In this document: piece after piece, positions 28,253-36,972 of the stretch | Position numbering within the stretch: the stretch's first letter is position 1 | Layout of the letters: the number at the start of each line of letters is the position of its first letter | Assembly (NCBI RefSeq): GCF_037327425.1 | Contig: NZ_CP147846.1 | Location: 1,116,001-1,180,000, forward strand | DNA length: 64,000 bases | DNA from: Rhodococcus sovatensis | Lineage (GTDB): Bacteria; Actinomycetota; Actinomycetes; Mycobacteriales; Mycobacteriaceae | Direction: 5' to 3' | The notes under the pieces: generated by a model | Seen by the model: only the letters and a program-made list of their open reading frames with translations | What the model was told of the DNA's origin: nothing | Database searches by the model: none | Made by a program: the position numbers and the translations under genes

Positions 28253-28855
28253 ATGGCGCGTTCCTCTGACCAAACGAAGCGAGCTAAATTGCTCGACGAC
28301 ATAGTCGACTATGTACGCGAACATGGGGTCTCCGACCTGTCGCTTCGGCCGCTGGCCGCCGGGTTGGGCACCAGCTCACGCATGCTGTTGTACTACTTCG
28401 GTACGAAAGAGGAACTTCTGAAAGAGGTGCTGCTTCGGGCGTCGAACGTCGACCTCGGCGAGAATTGGATGCGCGAGGTCACCGACGTGAACGGCTTGCG
28501 TCTGCACCTGTGGTTGTTCTGGAAGGCCGCGTCCGTCACGGAGATGAGCGGTTCGAGATTGTTCGTGGAGATGGTCGGACTCGCATCGGTCGGCGAGGGG
28601 GTCTATCGCGAGATCGCCAGTGCAGGTATTGCGAGCGTGGCGGAGTCCATAGCCGAGGCGATGATTAGGTGTGGCTGTGGTCGAGATCGCGCCCTGGCGA
28701 ATGGGACTCTGGCCATATCGGGGCTTCGGGGTCTGTTCGAGGATCGTTTGATCAATGACGCGTTCGAACGAACGGAAAGTTCGGCTGAGAAACTCATCGA
28801 CTTTCTTGTTCGGGACGTCGAGGCGGCAATCGCAGAGAACAAAGAATTGTTGTAG
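28253..28855 (+). CDS. TetR/AcrR family transcriptional regulator
   Basis: A 200-residue TetR protein. The helix-turn-helix is in LRPLAAGLGTSSRMLLYYFGTKEELLKEVL (about 33-62, in parts). The C-terminal domain is helical. It is divergent from lysR, and a 16-bp palindrome sits right in front of its start, suggesting autorepression. The regulated genes are not evident. Confidence 0.9.
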   Translation: MARSSDQTKRAKLLDDIVDYVREHGVSDLSLRPLAAGLGTSSRMLLYYFGTKEELLKEVLLRASNVDLGENWMREVTDVNGLRLHLWLFWKAASVTEMSGSRLFVEMVGLASVGEGVYREIASAGIASVAESIAEAMIRCGCGRDRALANGTLAISGLRGLFEDRLINDAFERTESSAEKLIDFLVRDVEAAIAENKELL

Positions 28856-29364
28856 CACAACAAATTGCATTTGTGGTCGATTGTGCCGCGACGGCCGTTT
28901 CGGACAGCGGACGGGGAGGCCGATAACGACGGGGTGCGGCGGAGGGGCGCTGCGATGCGGTGACGAGGGGGATGACCCGGCGGGATGTGGGCACGTCTGT
29001 GAGTCGACCGTCTCCTGGAGCGTCGAGAGCCATACAAATATTGGCCAACAAGCCTTTTGGAGGGTCAGGTCGTGCGCTGAAAGTCTTGTGGCGAAGGGCC
29101 GTCTTCTATCTTCTGAGCCTGCCCGCCCTATTTGAAACTGCGCCATCTCTCGTACCACGGATCGTGCGAGAACGCCGCGACGGTATTTGTGGGAGTGCAT
29201 TCACGGGCGTAGGCAAGTACTTTTCTTTCAACTAACGTTCACGTTAGCCTTCCTTTCGAGGCAGAGACAGGTCTTTCGTTTGTCTATCTCGGTTTCGCCT
29301 AAAGAAGTTTCGACCAATCGGCTCCGGCCACACGACACTCAAGTTCAGCCTTCGAGGAGCATTT
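28856..29364. other. 509-base stretch without a convincing gene
   Basis: No frame here looks like protein. The right end carries the presumed promoter of the SDR-nhaA-SDR operon, including a palindrome at 29232-29247 and the ribosome-binding site GAGGAG at 29354. Confidence 0.5.
29232..29247. promoter_or_regulatory. perfect palindrome upstream of the SDR-nhaA operon
   Basis: CTAACGT-TC-ACGTTAG: perfect seven-base arms around two bases, the shape of a TetR-type operator. It lies about 118 bases before the first SDR gene. Confidence 0.45.
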
Positions 29365-30120
29365 GTGCCTGAAGTACTTACCGGACGTCTGGCCCTCATT
29401 ACGGGCGCCAGCGGCGCGATCGGTTCGGCAATCTCCCGTCGCTTCGTCGACGAAGGAATTGCGGTTGCGCTGCTCGCGCGCAATACCCGACGTCTGGAGC
29501 GACTGGAGGACCAGCTCGGCAATCCCGACCTGACATTCAGGGTGCGCGCCGACGTCACCGAGCCGTTCGACCTCGTCGAAGCGCGCGACGCGATCCGGGA
29601 CCGGTTCGGTCGAGATCCAGACCTTCTTGTCATCAGCGCGGGATTGTTCCTAGCCTCGTCGTTCGAGAACGCCATCCCCTCCGAGTGGAACACCATGATC
29701 CGCACGAACGTGGAGGGTGTGCTGCAAACGATCCAGACCTTCACCGACGGATTGATGGCAGTTGGAGACGCGCGCCTGCCGGCCGACATTGTCGTCATCG
29801 GGTCGGCGACCGCCGAGAAGCGCACGACCGCATTCGCCGTGTTCTCGTCGATCTCGGTGGCGATCGCGCAGCTCGCGAAGCACCTGCGAGACGAGTTCGG
29901 TAGCAAAGGAGTGCGCGTGCACCATGTGGCGCCCTACTACGTGACCTCGCAACTAGGCTCCGAGATGGCCGAGTCGGCGGTGTTCGAGGAAGTTCAGTCG
30001 TGGTTCGAGGACTACGAATCGATCGCCCCGAGTTCCGTCGCCGATCTTGTGTGGTTGATGACGGCGCTGCCGATACGAGCCAATCTGGCCGAAGCGACGA
30101 TCCGGGCGGCGAACAGCTGA
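29365..30120 (+). CDS. short-chain dehydrogenase/reductase-like protein lacking the Tyr/Lys pair
   Basis: A 251-residue SDR-fold protein with the nucleotide-binding motif TGASGAIG (near 14) and the catalytic-region Ser in VIGSAT (near 150). Where active SDRs have YxxxK, this one reads FSSIS, so both catalytic Tyr and Lys are missing. It may bind NAD(P) without normal catalysis. GTG start with a good AGGAG seven bases before. The nhaA ATG follows its stop by one base, and a second SDR with the same Lys-to-Ser change lies after nhaA. Confidence 0.82.
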   Translation: MPEVLTGRLALITGASGAIGSAISRRFVDEGIAVALLARNTRRLERLEDQLGNPDLTFRVRADVTEPFDLVEARDAIRDRFGRDPDLLVISAGLFLASSFENAIPSEWNTMIRTNVEGVLQTIQTFTDGLMAVGDARLPADIVVIGSATAEKRTTAFAVFSSISVAIAQLAKHLRDEFGSKGVRVHHVAPYYVTSQLGSEMAESAVFEEVQSWFEDYESIAPSSVADLVWLMTALPIRANLAEATIRAANS

Positions 30121-30121
30121 C

Positions 30122-32008
30122 ATGACGATCCCGATGCAGACCCGTCTGCGCCGCATAGCGGCGTCCGAAAGCTCGAGCGCTATCGCTCTACTCGCTGCTA
30201 CCTTGCTTGCGATAGCCTGGGCGAACTCCTCACCGGAGAGCTACGACCACTTCTGGCACACCTACATTGGCATCGACGTCGGCAGTGTGGGGCTGGAAAT
30301 GTCGTTGCAGCATTGGGTCAACGACGCCGTCATGGTGCTGTTCTTCTTCCTCGTCACCCTCGAAGTGAAGAAGGACTTCGTATTGGGCGACCTGCGCGAC
30401 TGGCACCAGGCAAGTCTCCCCGTCGTCGCTGCATTGTGCGGACTCGCGGTGCCGGCGGTGATTTTCGTGCTCATCACCGCCGGCACCCCGGATGTCGGAG
30501 CCTGGGGCGTCGTGATTTCGACCGACACCGCATTCGTGGTCGGCATCCTTGCTGCGTTCGGCTCCCGACTGCCGGTACAGCTACGCGTATTCCTTCTCAC
30601 GCTCGCCGTCGTCGACGATGTCGGTGCACTGATCGTGATCGCGATCGTCTACACCGATTCTCTCGACGTCGCCTGGCTCGCAGTGGCTGTGGGAGTTTCC
30701 ACGGTTGTCTATCTGGTCCAACGGTTCCGGGTATGGCGGGGCGCTGTCTACGGTGTGCTCGGCGTCATTCTTTGGTTCGCCATCCTCCAGTCTGGAATCC
30801 ATGCCACGATCGCCGGGGTTGTGCTTGCGTTGCTGTTGCCGGTGTTCCCGCCGAAACGCGATCGCGTGGATCGAGCAGAGACCCTCACTCAGGGGTTCAG
30901 ACGAACACCGAACGCCGAGAAGGGACGAGCTGCCGCCGAGGGGATCCTCAGTGCCGTGTCGGTCAACGACCGATTCCAGCTCTCGTTTCACCGCATTGTC
31001 GGGTTCGTGGTAGTGCCGGTGTTCGCCCTCGCCAACGCCGGTGTGGTGATCACCTCGGAATCGCTGCAGCACGCGTTCAGCTCGACGCTGACGTGGGGCG
31101 TGATCATCGGCCTCGTCGTCGGCAAGTTCATCGGGGTGACGGCATCGGCCCTTCTCGGCCGTATCGTGGGCGTCGGTGAACTCCCGCCGGCGCTGCACGC
31201 CCGCCATATCGCCTCGGGGTCGCTGCTGACAGGAATCGGTTTCACGATCTCGTTGTTCATCGTGGACCTCGCCATCGACGACCCGGTCGCACAGTCCGAC
31301 GCGCGCATCGGCATCATCACGGCTTCCCTCGTCGCCGCGTTGGCAGCGATCGTCGCACTGTGGTGTACGGCACGGTTCGACGCCGCGCATGCCCCGGGAC
31401 GAATCGAGTTGGTGCGTCGGATAGATCCTCGGCGGGATCATGTCGTGGGGCCGGACGACGCTGTCTACACGCTGGTGGAGTATGGCTCGTTCGGCAGTCT
31501 CGACGATCTGGGCACACAGGAGATTCTCGACGAGGTGATCGCCGAGTTCGAGGGCGACATCATGTTCGTCTTCCGGCATATCCGTCCGGATGCGGCGGGC
31601 GCGCCGGAGCAGACCGCCGAAGCCCTCGAAGTCGTTGCCTCTCAGTCGCCGCGGCTGTTCTGGAGTATGCGTCGAGATCTCAACCGTATAAGCGAGGAGA
31701 GCGCGCTTGACGTTCGCTCTCTGCTGCGTGCCACTGTCAACGTCGGGGCGAACCTCTCGCGGATGGAGAACGATCTGCGCCGCGGCGCGCGGCGCGCGCG
31801 GGTGCAGGAGGACTTCCTCGATGCCGAGAGCATGGGCTTGACGAAGGGGCCTGTGCTGTTTGTCAACGGCGTGATCTACACCGGCCCGATGGAGGCGGAC
31901 GCCGTCATCGCCGAGCTGCGCGCGACGTTGCCCGCTGCGCGTGCAGCCGGCGTAACCCGCCCTATTGGCAAGGAAACCGTCGACAACGAGAGGGCGAGAA
32001 CCCAGTGA
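30122..32008 (+). CDS. nhaA: NhaA Na+/H+ antiporter fused to a DsbA-like domain
   Basis: A 628-residue membrane protein. Residues about 10-430 are an NhaA antiporter exchanging sodium for protons, with the essential Asp pair in AVVDDVGAL (165-166) and an Asp in STDTAF (near 135). After about residue 440 comes a thioredoxin/DsbA-like domain (VGPDDAVYTLVEYGSFGSLDD, in parts, to GPVLFVNGVIYTGPMEADAV). Such fusions are known in actinobacteria, but the CxxC expected after VEYGDF is replaced (GSLD), so it cannot do thiol chemistry and may be a sensory or structural domain. Both flanking genes are abutting or overlapping SDRs. Confidence 0.9.
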   Translation: MTIPMQTRLRRIAASESSSAIALLAATLLAIAWANSSPESYDHFWHTYIGIDVGSVGLEMSLQHWVNDAVMVLFFFLVTLEVKKDFVLGDLRDWHQASLPVVAALCGLAVPAVIFVLITAGTPDVGAWGVVISTDTAFVVGILAAFGSRLPVQLRVFLLTLAVVDDVGALIVIAIVYTDSLDVAWLAVAVGVSTVVYLVQRFRVWRGAVYGVLGVILWFAILQSGIHATIAGVVLALLLPVFPPKRDRVDRAETLTQGFRRTPNAEKGRAAAEGILSAVSVNDRFQLSFHRIVGFVVVPVFALANAGVVITSESLQHAFSSTLTWGVIIGLVVGKFIGVTASALLGRIVGVGELPPALHARHIASGSLLTGIGFTISLFIVDLAIDDPVAQSDARIGIITASLVAALAAIVALWCTARFDAAHAPGRIELVRRIDPRRDHVVGPDDAVYTLVEYGSFGSLDDLGTQEILDEVIAEFEGDIMFVFRHIRPDAAGAPEQTAEALEVVASQSPRLFWSMRRDLNRISEESALDVRSLLRATVNVGANLSRMENDLRRGARRARVQEDFLDAESMGLTKGPVLFVNGVIYTGPMEADAVIAELRATLPAARAAGVTRPIGKETVDNERARTQ

Positions 32009-32256
32009 GCGAACGCAGTATTCACGTCGTCAGCGGCGGCGCGTCGGGGATCGGTCTGGCGATCGTGCATCGATTGCTCGCGCGGGGTGACGAGGTTGTG
32101 GTCGTAGACCGGTCGCCCGCTCCCGATGAGCTCGGCCGGGACGGTGTCACGTATTTCCAGCAGGACGTCTCCGACTTGGTGGGTGTCGCAGCTGCAGCGA
32201 CCCGCATCCTGAACCAATACCCGCGCGTCGCCTCGGTGGTGGCGTCCGCGGGCCTA
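32005..32256 (+). pseudogene. SDR gene, 5' fragment interrupted by tandem IS
   Basis: The first 84 codons of a short-chain dehydrogenase (GTG start overlapping the nhaA stop; GGASGIGLAIVHRLLARGDEV Rossmann motif, in parts). The frame breaks at codon CTA within a CTAG site, where two IS copies are inserted. Joining to 34233 restores SAGLGLSQRFEDSP without loss, giving a 240-residue protein. Confidence 0.9.
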
Positions 32257-33242
32257 GAGCGTGTCTCTTAAATTGGGTCCGTTTTCGTTTTCATCGCCGG
32301 GCGGTGGTTGTGGTTGCGGGAGTGCAGAACTGCCGCGCACAGGACAACGCCCCCGAGGAATGTCATGGCGTACTTGTCATATCGAGTGGCCACACCACGC
32401 CACTGTTTGAGCCGCCCGAAGCCACGCTCGACGGTGTTGCGGTGCTTGTACATCGTCGGATCGAAACCCGGTGGACGACCACCGGCGGACCCCTTGTCGG
32501 CCCGTCGCTGCTTCTGGTCGCTGCGCTCGGGAATGGTGTGTTTGATCTTGCGGCGACGCAGTTCGGTGCGGGTACTGGGATGGGTGTACGCCTTGTCGGC
32601 GAGCAATCGGTAGTCCTGGTCCCCACCGGCAGCTCGGTGGGCATCGAGCAACGGCACCAACTGTGGATTGTCCCCGGCTTGCCCACCGGTCAGCAGCATC
32701 GTCACCGGCGAGCACGTCAGGTCGGTCAGTGCATGGATCTTCGTGGTGAATCCTCCGCGAGATCGACCCAACGCGTGGTCAGCGGGTTCGTCGACGGATT
32801 TCTTGTAATTCGACAAGGCCCCCTGTGAGAGTGTCGGCTCGCGCACCGGCCGCATGCTGATGCGCCCGGACGCTGGTCGAGTCGATCGAGAGCACCGCCC
32901 CGATATCGCCGTCGAGTTCTTCCGGGTCGAGACCGAACACCTCGGCCACCGCGGCAAGCATCTCGTCGTAGGTGCCATCGAAGGACCATCGGTGGTGGCG
33001 TTTCCACACCGTCTGCCACGGACCGAAGTCCTCCGGCAGATCTCGCCACGGACACCCGGTACGGAATCGGTATGCGATGCCCTCCAGAATTCGCCGGTGC
33101 TCGGCGAACCGCCGCCCACGTTTTCCCACGTCGGTGGGTATCACTGGCTCGACGATCTCCCAGAACTCGTCACTGATCACTCCCACGCGCGTCATCGAAA
33201 TATCATCGCTGACAGCACCTCTCAAATTTGGGAGACACGCTC
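32257..33242 (-). mobile_element. IS5-type insertion sequence, copy 1
   Basis: A 986-bp element with imperfect terminal inverted repeats (GAGCGTGTCTC, two mismatched bases, AAATT: 16 of 18), inserted at CTAG with TA duplicated. It is the first of two directly repeated copies. Transposase is on the minus strand. Confidence 0.95.
32268..33195 (-). CDS. IS5-type transposase, copy 1 (orfA + orfB, frameshift)
   Basis: Two overlapping frames. OrfA (33195-32779, MTRVGVISDEFWEIVEPVIP) holds the DUF4096-like N-terminal domain and the first catalytic Asp in SIDSTSVRAHQHAAGA. OrfB (functional part from about 32830 to 32268) holds the second Asp in LADKAYTHPS and the Y-R-E-K signature YKHRNTVERGFGRLKQW with the catalytic Glu. 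OrfB lies in the +1 frame relative to OrfA, with a GGGGG run in the overlap as the likely slip site. The arrangement fits the IS427-type group of IS5. All catalytic residues are intact. Confidence 0.9.
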
Positions 33243-33244
33243 TA

Positions 33245-34230
33245 GAGCGTGTCTCTTAAATTGGGTCCGTTTTCGTTTTCATCGCCGGGCGGTGGTTGTG
33301 GTTGCGGGAGTGCAGAACTGCCGCGCACAGGACAACGCCCCCGAGGAATGTCATGGCGTACTTGTCATATCGAGTGGCCACACCACGCCACTGTTTGAGC
33401 CGCCCGAAGCCACGCTCGACGGTGTTGCGGTGCTTGTACATCGTCGGATCGAAACCCGGTGGACGACCACCGGCGGACCCCTTGTCGGCCCGTCGCTGCT
33501 TCTGGTCGCTGCGCTCGGGAATGGTGTGTTTGATCTTGCGGCGACGCAGTTCGGTGCGGGTACTGGGATGGGTGTACGCCTTGTCGGCGAGCAATCGGTA
33601 GTCCTGGTCCCCACCGGCAGCTCGGTGGGCATCGAGCAACGGCACCAACTGTGGATTGTCCCCGGCTTGCCCACCGGTCAGCAGCATCGTCACCGGCGAG
33701 CACGTCAGGTCGGTCAGTGCATGGATCTTCGTGGTGAATCCTCCGCGAGATCGACCCAGCGCGTGGTCAGCGGGTTCGTCGACGGATTTCTTGTAATTCG
33801 ACAAGGCCCCCTGTGAGAGTGTCGGCTCGCGCACCGGCCGCATGCTGATGCGCCCGGACGCTGGTCGAGTCGATCGAGAGCACCGCCCCGATATCGCCGT
33901 CGAGTTCTTCCGGGTCGAGACCGAACACCTCGGCCACCGCGGCAAGCATCTCGTCGTAGGTGCCATCGAAGGACCATCGGTGGTGGCGTTTCCACACCGT
34001 CTGCCACGGACCGAAGTCCTCCGGCAGATCTCGCCACGGACACCCGGTACGGAATCGGTATGCGATGCCCTCCAGAATTCGCCGGTGCTCGGCGAACCGC
34101 CGCCCACGTTTTCCCACGTCGGTGGGTATCACTGGCTCGACGATCTCCCAGAACTCGTCACTGATCACTCCCACGCGCGTCATCGAAATATCATCGCTGA
34201 CAGCACCTCTCAAATTTGGGAGACACGCTC
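33245..34230 (-). mobile_element. IS5-type insertion sequence, copy 2
   Basis: A 986-bp direct repeat of copy 1, separated from it only by TA (the junction reads CGCTCTAGAGCG). By eye it differs from the other copies only at 33759, where this copy has G and the rest A. Its right end restores CTAG and the SDR frame. Confidence 0.95.
33256..34183 (-). CDS. IS5-type transposase, copy 2 (orfA + orfB, frameshift)
   Basis: Same organisation as copy 1: OrfA 34183-33767, OrfB ending at 33256, with identical protein sequence in both frames. The single base change at 33759 is silent in OrfB. Confidence 0.9.
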
Positions 34231-34232
34231 TA

Positions 34233-34703
34233 GGCCTCTCACAGAGGTTCGAGGACTCGCCGATCGAAGATTGGTCGGCGGTGCTCGATACGAACGTCGC
34301 CGGCACGGTCGCTCTGGTGCAGGGGCTCGTGCCCGGTCTCGCGCGCGAGGCCGAGTTGTCCGGGCGCGCCGACGTTCTCACGATCGGCTCGATAAGCGAC
34401 GAGAATTCCTACGACGGTGCGACGATCTATGGCGTGGCATCGGCGGCACTGAAAGCCTTCGCAACACATCTGCGCCGTGAGCTACGGCCGCAGCGGATCA
34501 GGGTCGCCAACATCGCCCCCGGTTACGTGCGCTCGCCGTGGGCCGAGGATCTATCGCTCACCGCTGACGACTACGCACGCCTGGGCCCTGACCTCATCGC
34601 CATCGAGGACGTTGCCGAGATCGCCGACTTCGTCCTGCGACAACCCGCGGGCGTAGCCGTGCACGAACTCGTTGTCGTCTCGACCAAACAGGGTTGGGGG
34701 TAG
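34233..34703 (+). pseudogene. SDR gene, 3' fragment after tandem IS
   Basis: The last 157 codons of the SDR begun at 32005. It has the catalytic-region Ser in TIGSISDENS and Tyr in TIYGVASAALKAF, but Ser replaces the Lys of YxxxK, as in the sister SDR at 29365. It ends in VVVSTKQGWG just before a strong hairpin. It has no start of its own. Confidence 0.88.
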
Positions 34704-34722
34704 CGGGCCGCGACCGGACTGA

Positions 34723-34759
34723 CCCTCGCCCCGGAGTAGCCCGCACTCCGGGGCGAGGG
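34723..34759. terminator. bidirectional terminator hairpin
   Basis: A perfect 15-bp inverted repeat (arms CCCTCGCCCCGGAGT and its complement) with a seven-base loop lies between the convergent SDR remnant and glsA. There is no T tract, but the stem is very stable and the position fits a shared terminator. Confidence 0.7.
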
Positions 34760-34775
34760 TGTCTCGTCCGCTGCC

Positions 34776-36065
34776 TCAGCCGCGTACTGCGCTCGCGACG
34801 TCGGGGAACGCTGCGGGCACGTAACCGCCGTGCGCCTGCTCCCCTCGGACAAGCTCGCCCGAGCCGGTCTCGGCGGTGCCGAGCACGCCCCACGGGTCCA
34901 CGATCCGTACGTCGTGGCCGTCGATGTAGAGGCGGCGAATGCCCTCGAGCAGCATGCGTCTGGCGATGTCGTTGGCGCGGTGCACGCGGTCGAGGTCGAC
35001 GACGACGGGTGTATCGCCCACAGGCTCCTGCGCGAAGCCGCGCAGGACGCGCTCGGCCTCTATGAAGTGGAGGTCGCCCGAGATTTCGTGCACCGCAGCG
35101 CTCTCGCGTACCAGTCGGCGGGACACCGAGTGCGCGGACTCCACCGGGGCCATGAGGTGCAGACCCAGGTCGTGGTTCATGCGTTCGAACATGCGCACGC
35201 CGCGGGTGCTGTTGCCGTGCGCATCGAGCCGGGGCGAGAACACAGCGATGCCGACTTGGCCTGGCAGCACGCCCATGAGGCCACCGGCAACACCGCTCTT
35301 CGCGGGGATACCGACCGAGGTCAGCCAATCGCCCGCGGAGTTGTACATCCCGCACGTCGCCATGACACTCAACACCTGCAGGTTGACGGCGGGGTCGAGT
35401 ACCTGATCGCCGTCAGGTGTCTTGCCGCCTGCGGCGAGCACCGATGCCATGCGGGCGAGGTCGCGCACCGTCACCGAAACCGAGCATTGCCGGGTGTAAC
35501 CGCGCACCACGTCGGCGGGGTCGCCTTTGAGTGTTTTGACCGTGCGCAGCATGTACGCAAGCGCCATGTTGCGGTCTGCTTCGGAAAGCTCGGACTCGAA
35601 AACGTCCTCTGCGATCGAAAGCCGACGGCCCGCGAGGCGACTGTAGAGATCGAGGATGCGTTCGACGCGCGCATCGGCGTCGTCGCCACTCACGAGCGCG
35701 TGGGATGCGATCGCGCCCGCGTTGATCATCGGGTTTCTCGGCCGGCCGGTATCGGGGTCCAGGGAGATTTCGTTGAATGCGTCGCCGGACGGCTCGACAT
35801 CGATGCGTTCGAGTACTGCGTCGAGGCCCTGGTCGGCAATCGCGAGCGCGTATGTGAACGGCTTCGAGATCGACTGAATCGTGAACTCCGTGTCGGCATC
35901 ACCCGCCACGTACACCTCGCCGTCGAGCGTGGCAACCGCGACTGCGAGCCGGTCTGGGTCGGCATTCGCAAGCTCAGGGATGTACGAGGCGACCTCGCCC
36001 GCGTCCTCGCCGACGGATTCGAGCAACAGGTGAAGGTAATCGATCATAGGCGTCTGCACGTTCAC
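34776..36065 (-). CDS. glsA: glutaminase A with C-terminal STAS domain
   Basis: A 429-residue serine-dependent glutaminase hydrolysing glutamine to glutamate and ammonia. The SxxK catalytic pair is in IQSISKPFTYAL (near 65); PRNPMINAGAIAS (near 110) and SGVAGGLMGVLPGQ (near 263) are family hallmarks. Residues about 315-410 form a STAS domain, found in a subset of actinobacterial and mammalian-like glutaminases. The GTG at 36065 is closely preceded by a TATAAT-like GGATAAT, so transcripts may be nearly leaderless; ATG 36047 is the alternative. It is convergent with the SDR operon. Confidence 0.92.
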   Translation of the reverse strand: MNVQTPMIDYLHLLLESVGEDAGEVASYIPELANADPDRLAVAVATLDGEVYVAGDADTEFTIQSISKPFTYALAIADQGLDAVLERIDVEPSGDAFNEISLDPDTGRPRNPMINAGAIASHALVSGDDADARVERILDLYSRLAGRRLSIAEDVFESELSEADRNMALAYMLRTVKTLKGDPADVVRGYTRQCSVSVTVRDLARMASVLAAGGKTPDGDQVLDPAVNLQVLSVMATCGMYNSAGDWLTSVGIPAKSGVAGGLMGVLPGQVGIAVFSPRLDAHGNSTRGVRMFERMNHDLGLHLMAPVESAHSVSRRLVRESAAVHEISGDLHFIEAERVLRGFAQEPVGDTPVVVDLDRVHRANDIARRMLLEGIRRLYIDGHDVRIVDPWGVLGTAETGSGELVRGEQAHGGYVPAAFPDVASAVRG

Positions 36066-36487
36066 AATTATCCCACAGATCGTAATGGCGGCGGTGCTCG
36101 TCGGAGTACAAGCGCGACCTCGCCGGTATCGAAAGATTGGACTATCTGCAAGTCAGGTCCCGACATTGCAGTTGTTGTCAGTCAATGAGTTTCAGCCCCG
36201 TCAGGCCCCCGACGCGCACCCCCCCTTGCGCTTGGCGCCACGTCATTCGAGTGAAAAGCAGTCCGTATTTCGGCAGACAACTACACCGCCAACCAAATCC
36301 GGACCTACTACTACTGCTGCGGACGTGTTCGCTAGGTTCGACGACGAGGACTATCCGACACCAGCGCACTGCCTACGTCGTCGACGGATGCGAATCGAAC
36401 TGTGAAGTCGAGGCGGACTTCACTGAGGAGTACATCGACATACCCGCCGTAGAACCCGCAGGCGTGGCGTTTGTTCTCTCGTATGCG
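36066..36487. other. 422-base stretch without a convincing gene
   Basis: It contains the glsA promoter region at its left end. Short plus-strand frames (36085-36405, 36137-36511) have arginine/threonine-rich, unconvincing composition. Confidence 0.5.
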
Positions 36488-36823
36488 CTATTCGGTTCGT
36501 TCAGCCGTTGACGTGTCGCCCGAGTCGTCAGGCTCACCAATGGGTTGAAGTGGCTGCCGAGCGGTGTTCGAGTCTGGCTGCGAGTCTCTTACAAAATCCT
36601 CGCGAGTCATAGGTTCCGGCCCGTCGATGGTCGGTTCTTCCAGGTCCGACATATCTTGTGGCTCCCGTTCAGGGTGCATGGTTGCCTCCGGTACCTCGGT
36701 GTGCTCGATTGCAGGACTGAGACTCGGTGCGGCCGTTTCATCGTCGAAGATGAAGAACAGACCGACGGTGGCGATGGCTGCGGTGGCAACGCCACATACC
36801 TGTATCCATCGAACTCTTCTCAC
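36488..36823 (-). CDS. membrane-anchored acidic hypothetical protein
   Basis: A 111-residue frame with a basic start (MRRVRWIQ), one hydrophobic segment (about 9-27, CGVATAAIATVGLFFIF) and a Pro/Asp/Glu-rich tail that would lie outside the membrane. No family is recognised. The topology makes it plausible; nothing else supports it. Confidence 0.5.
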   Translation of the reverse strand: MRRVRWIQVCGVATAAIATVGLFFIFDDETAAPSLSPAIEHTEVPEATMHPEREPQDMSDLEEPTIDGPEPMTREDFVRDSQPDSNTARQPLQPIGEPDDSGDTSTAERTE

Positions 36824-36972
36824 GCGAACCCCTCACCGCTGTACGTCTTGGCAACAATAGCCATCGAGTGCCGGCACAGACTGACGTTTGTCAGTCTGTC
36901 CTATCCATCGGCCTCGAATTGTTGCAGTCCGTCCCGCAGACAGCCGAGTCGGCGTTCGGGTGAGGTTGTGTG

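Noticed and set aside
34830..36188. 452-codon plus-strand frame opposite glsA
   Set aside because: Shadow of the glutaminase; its composition (many His, Arg, Val) is not protein-like.
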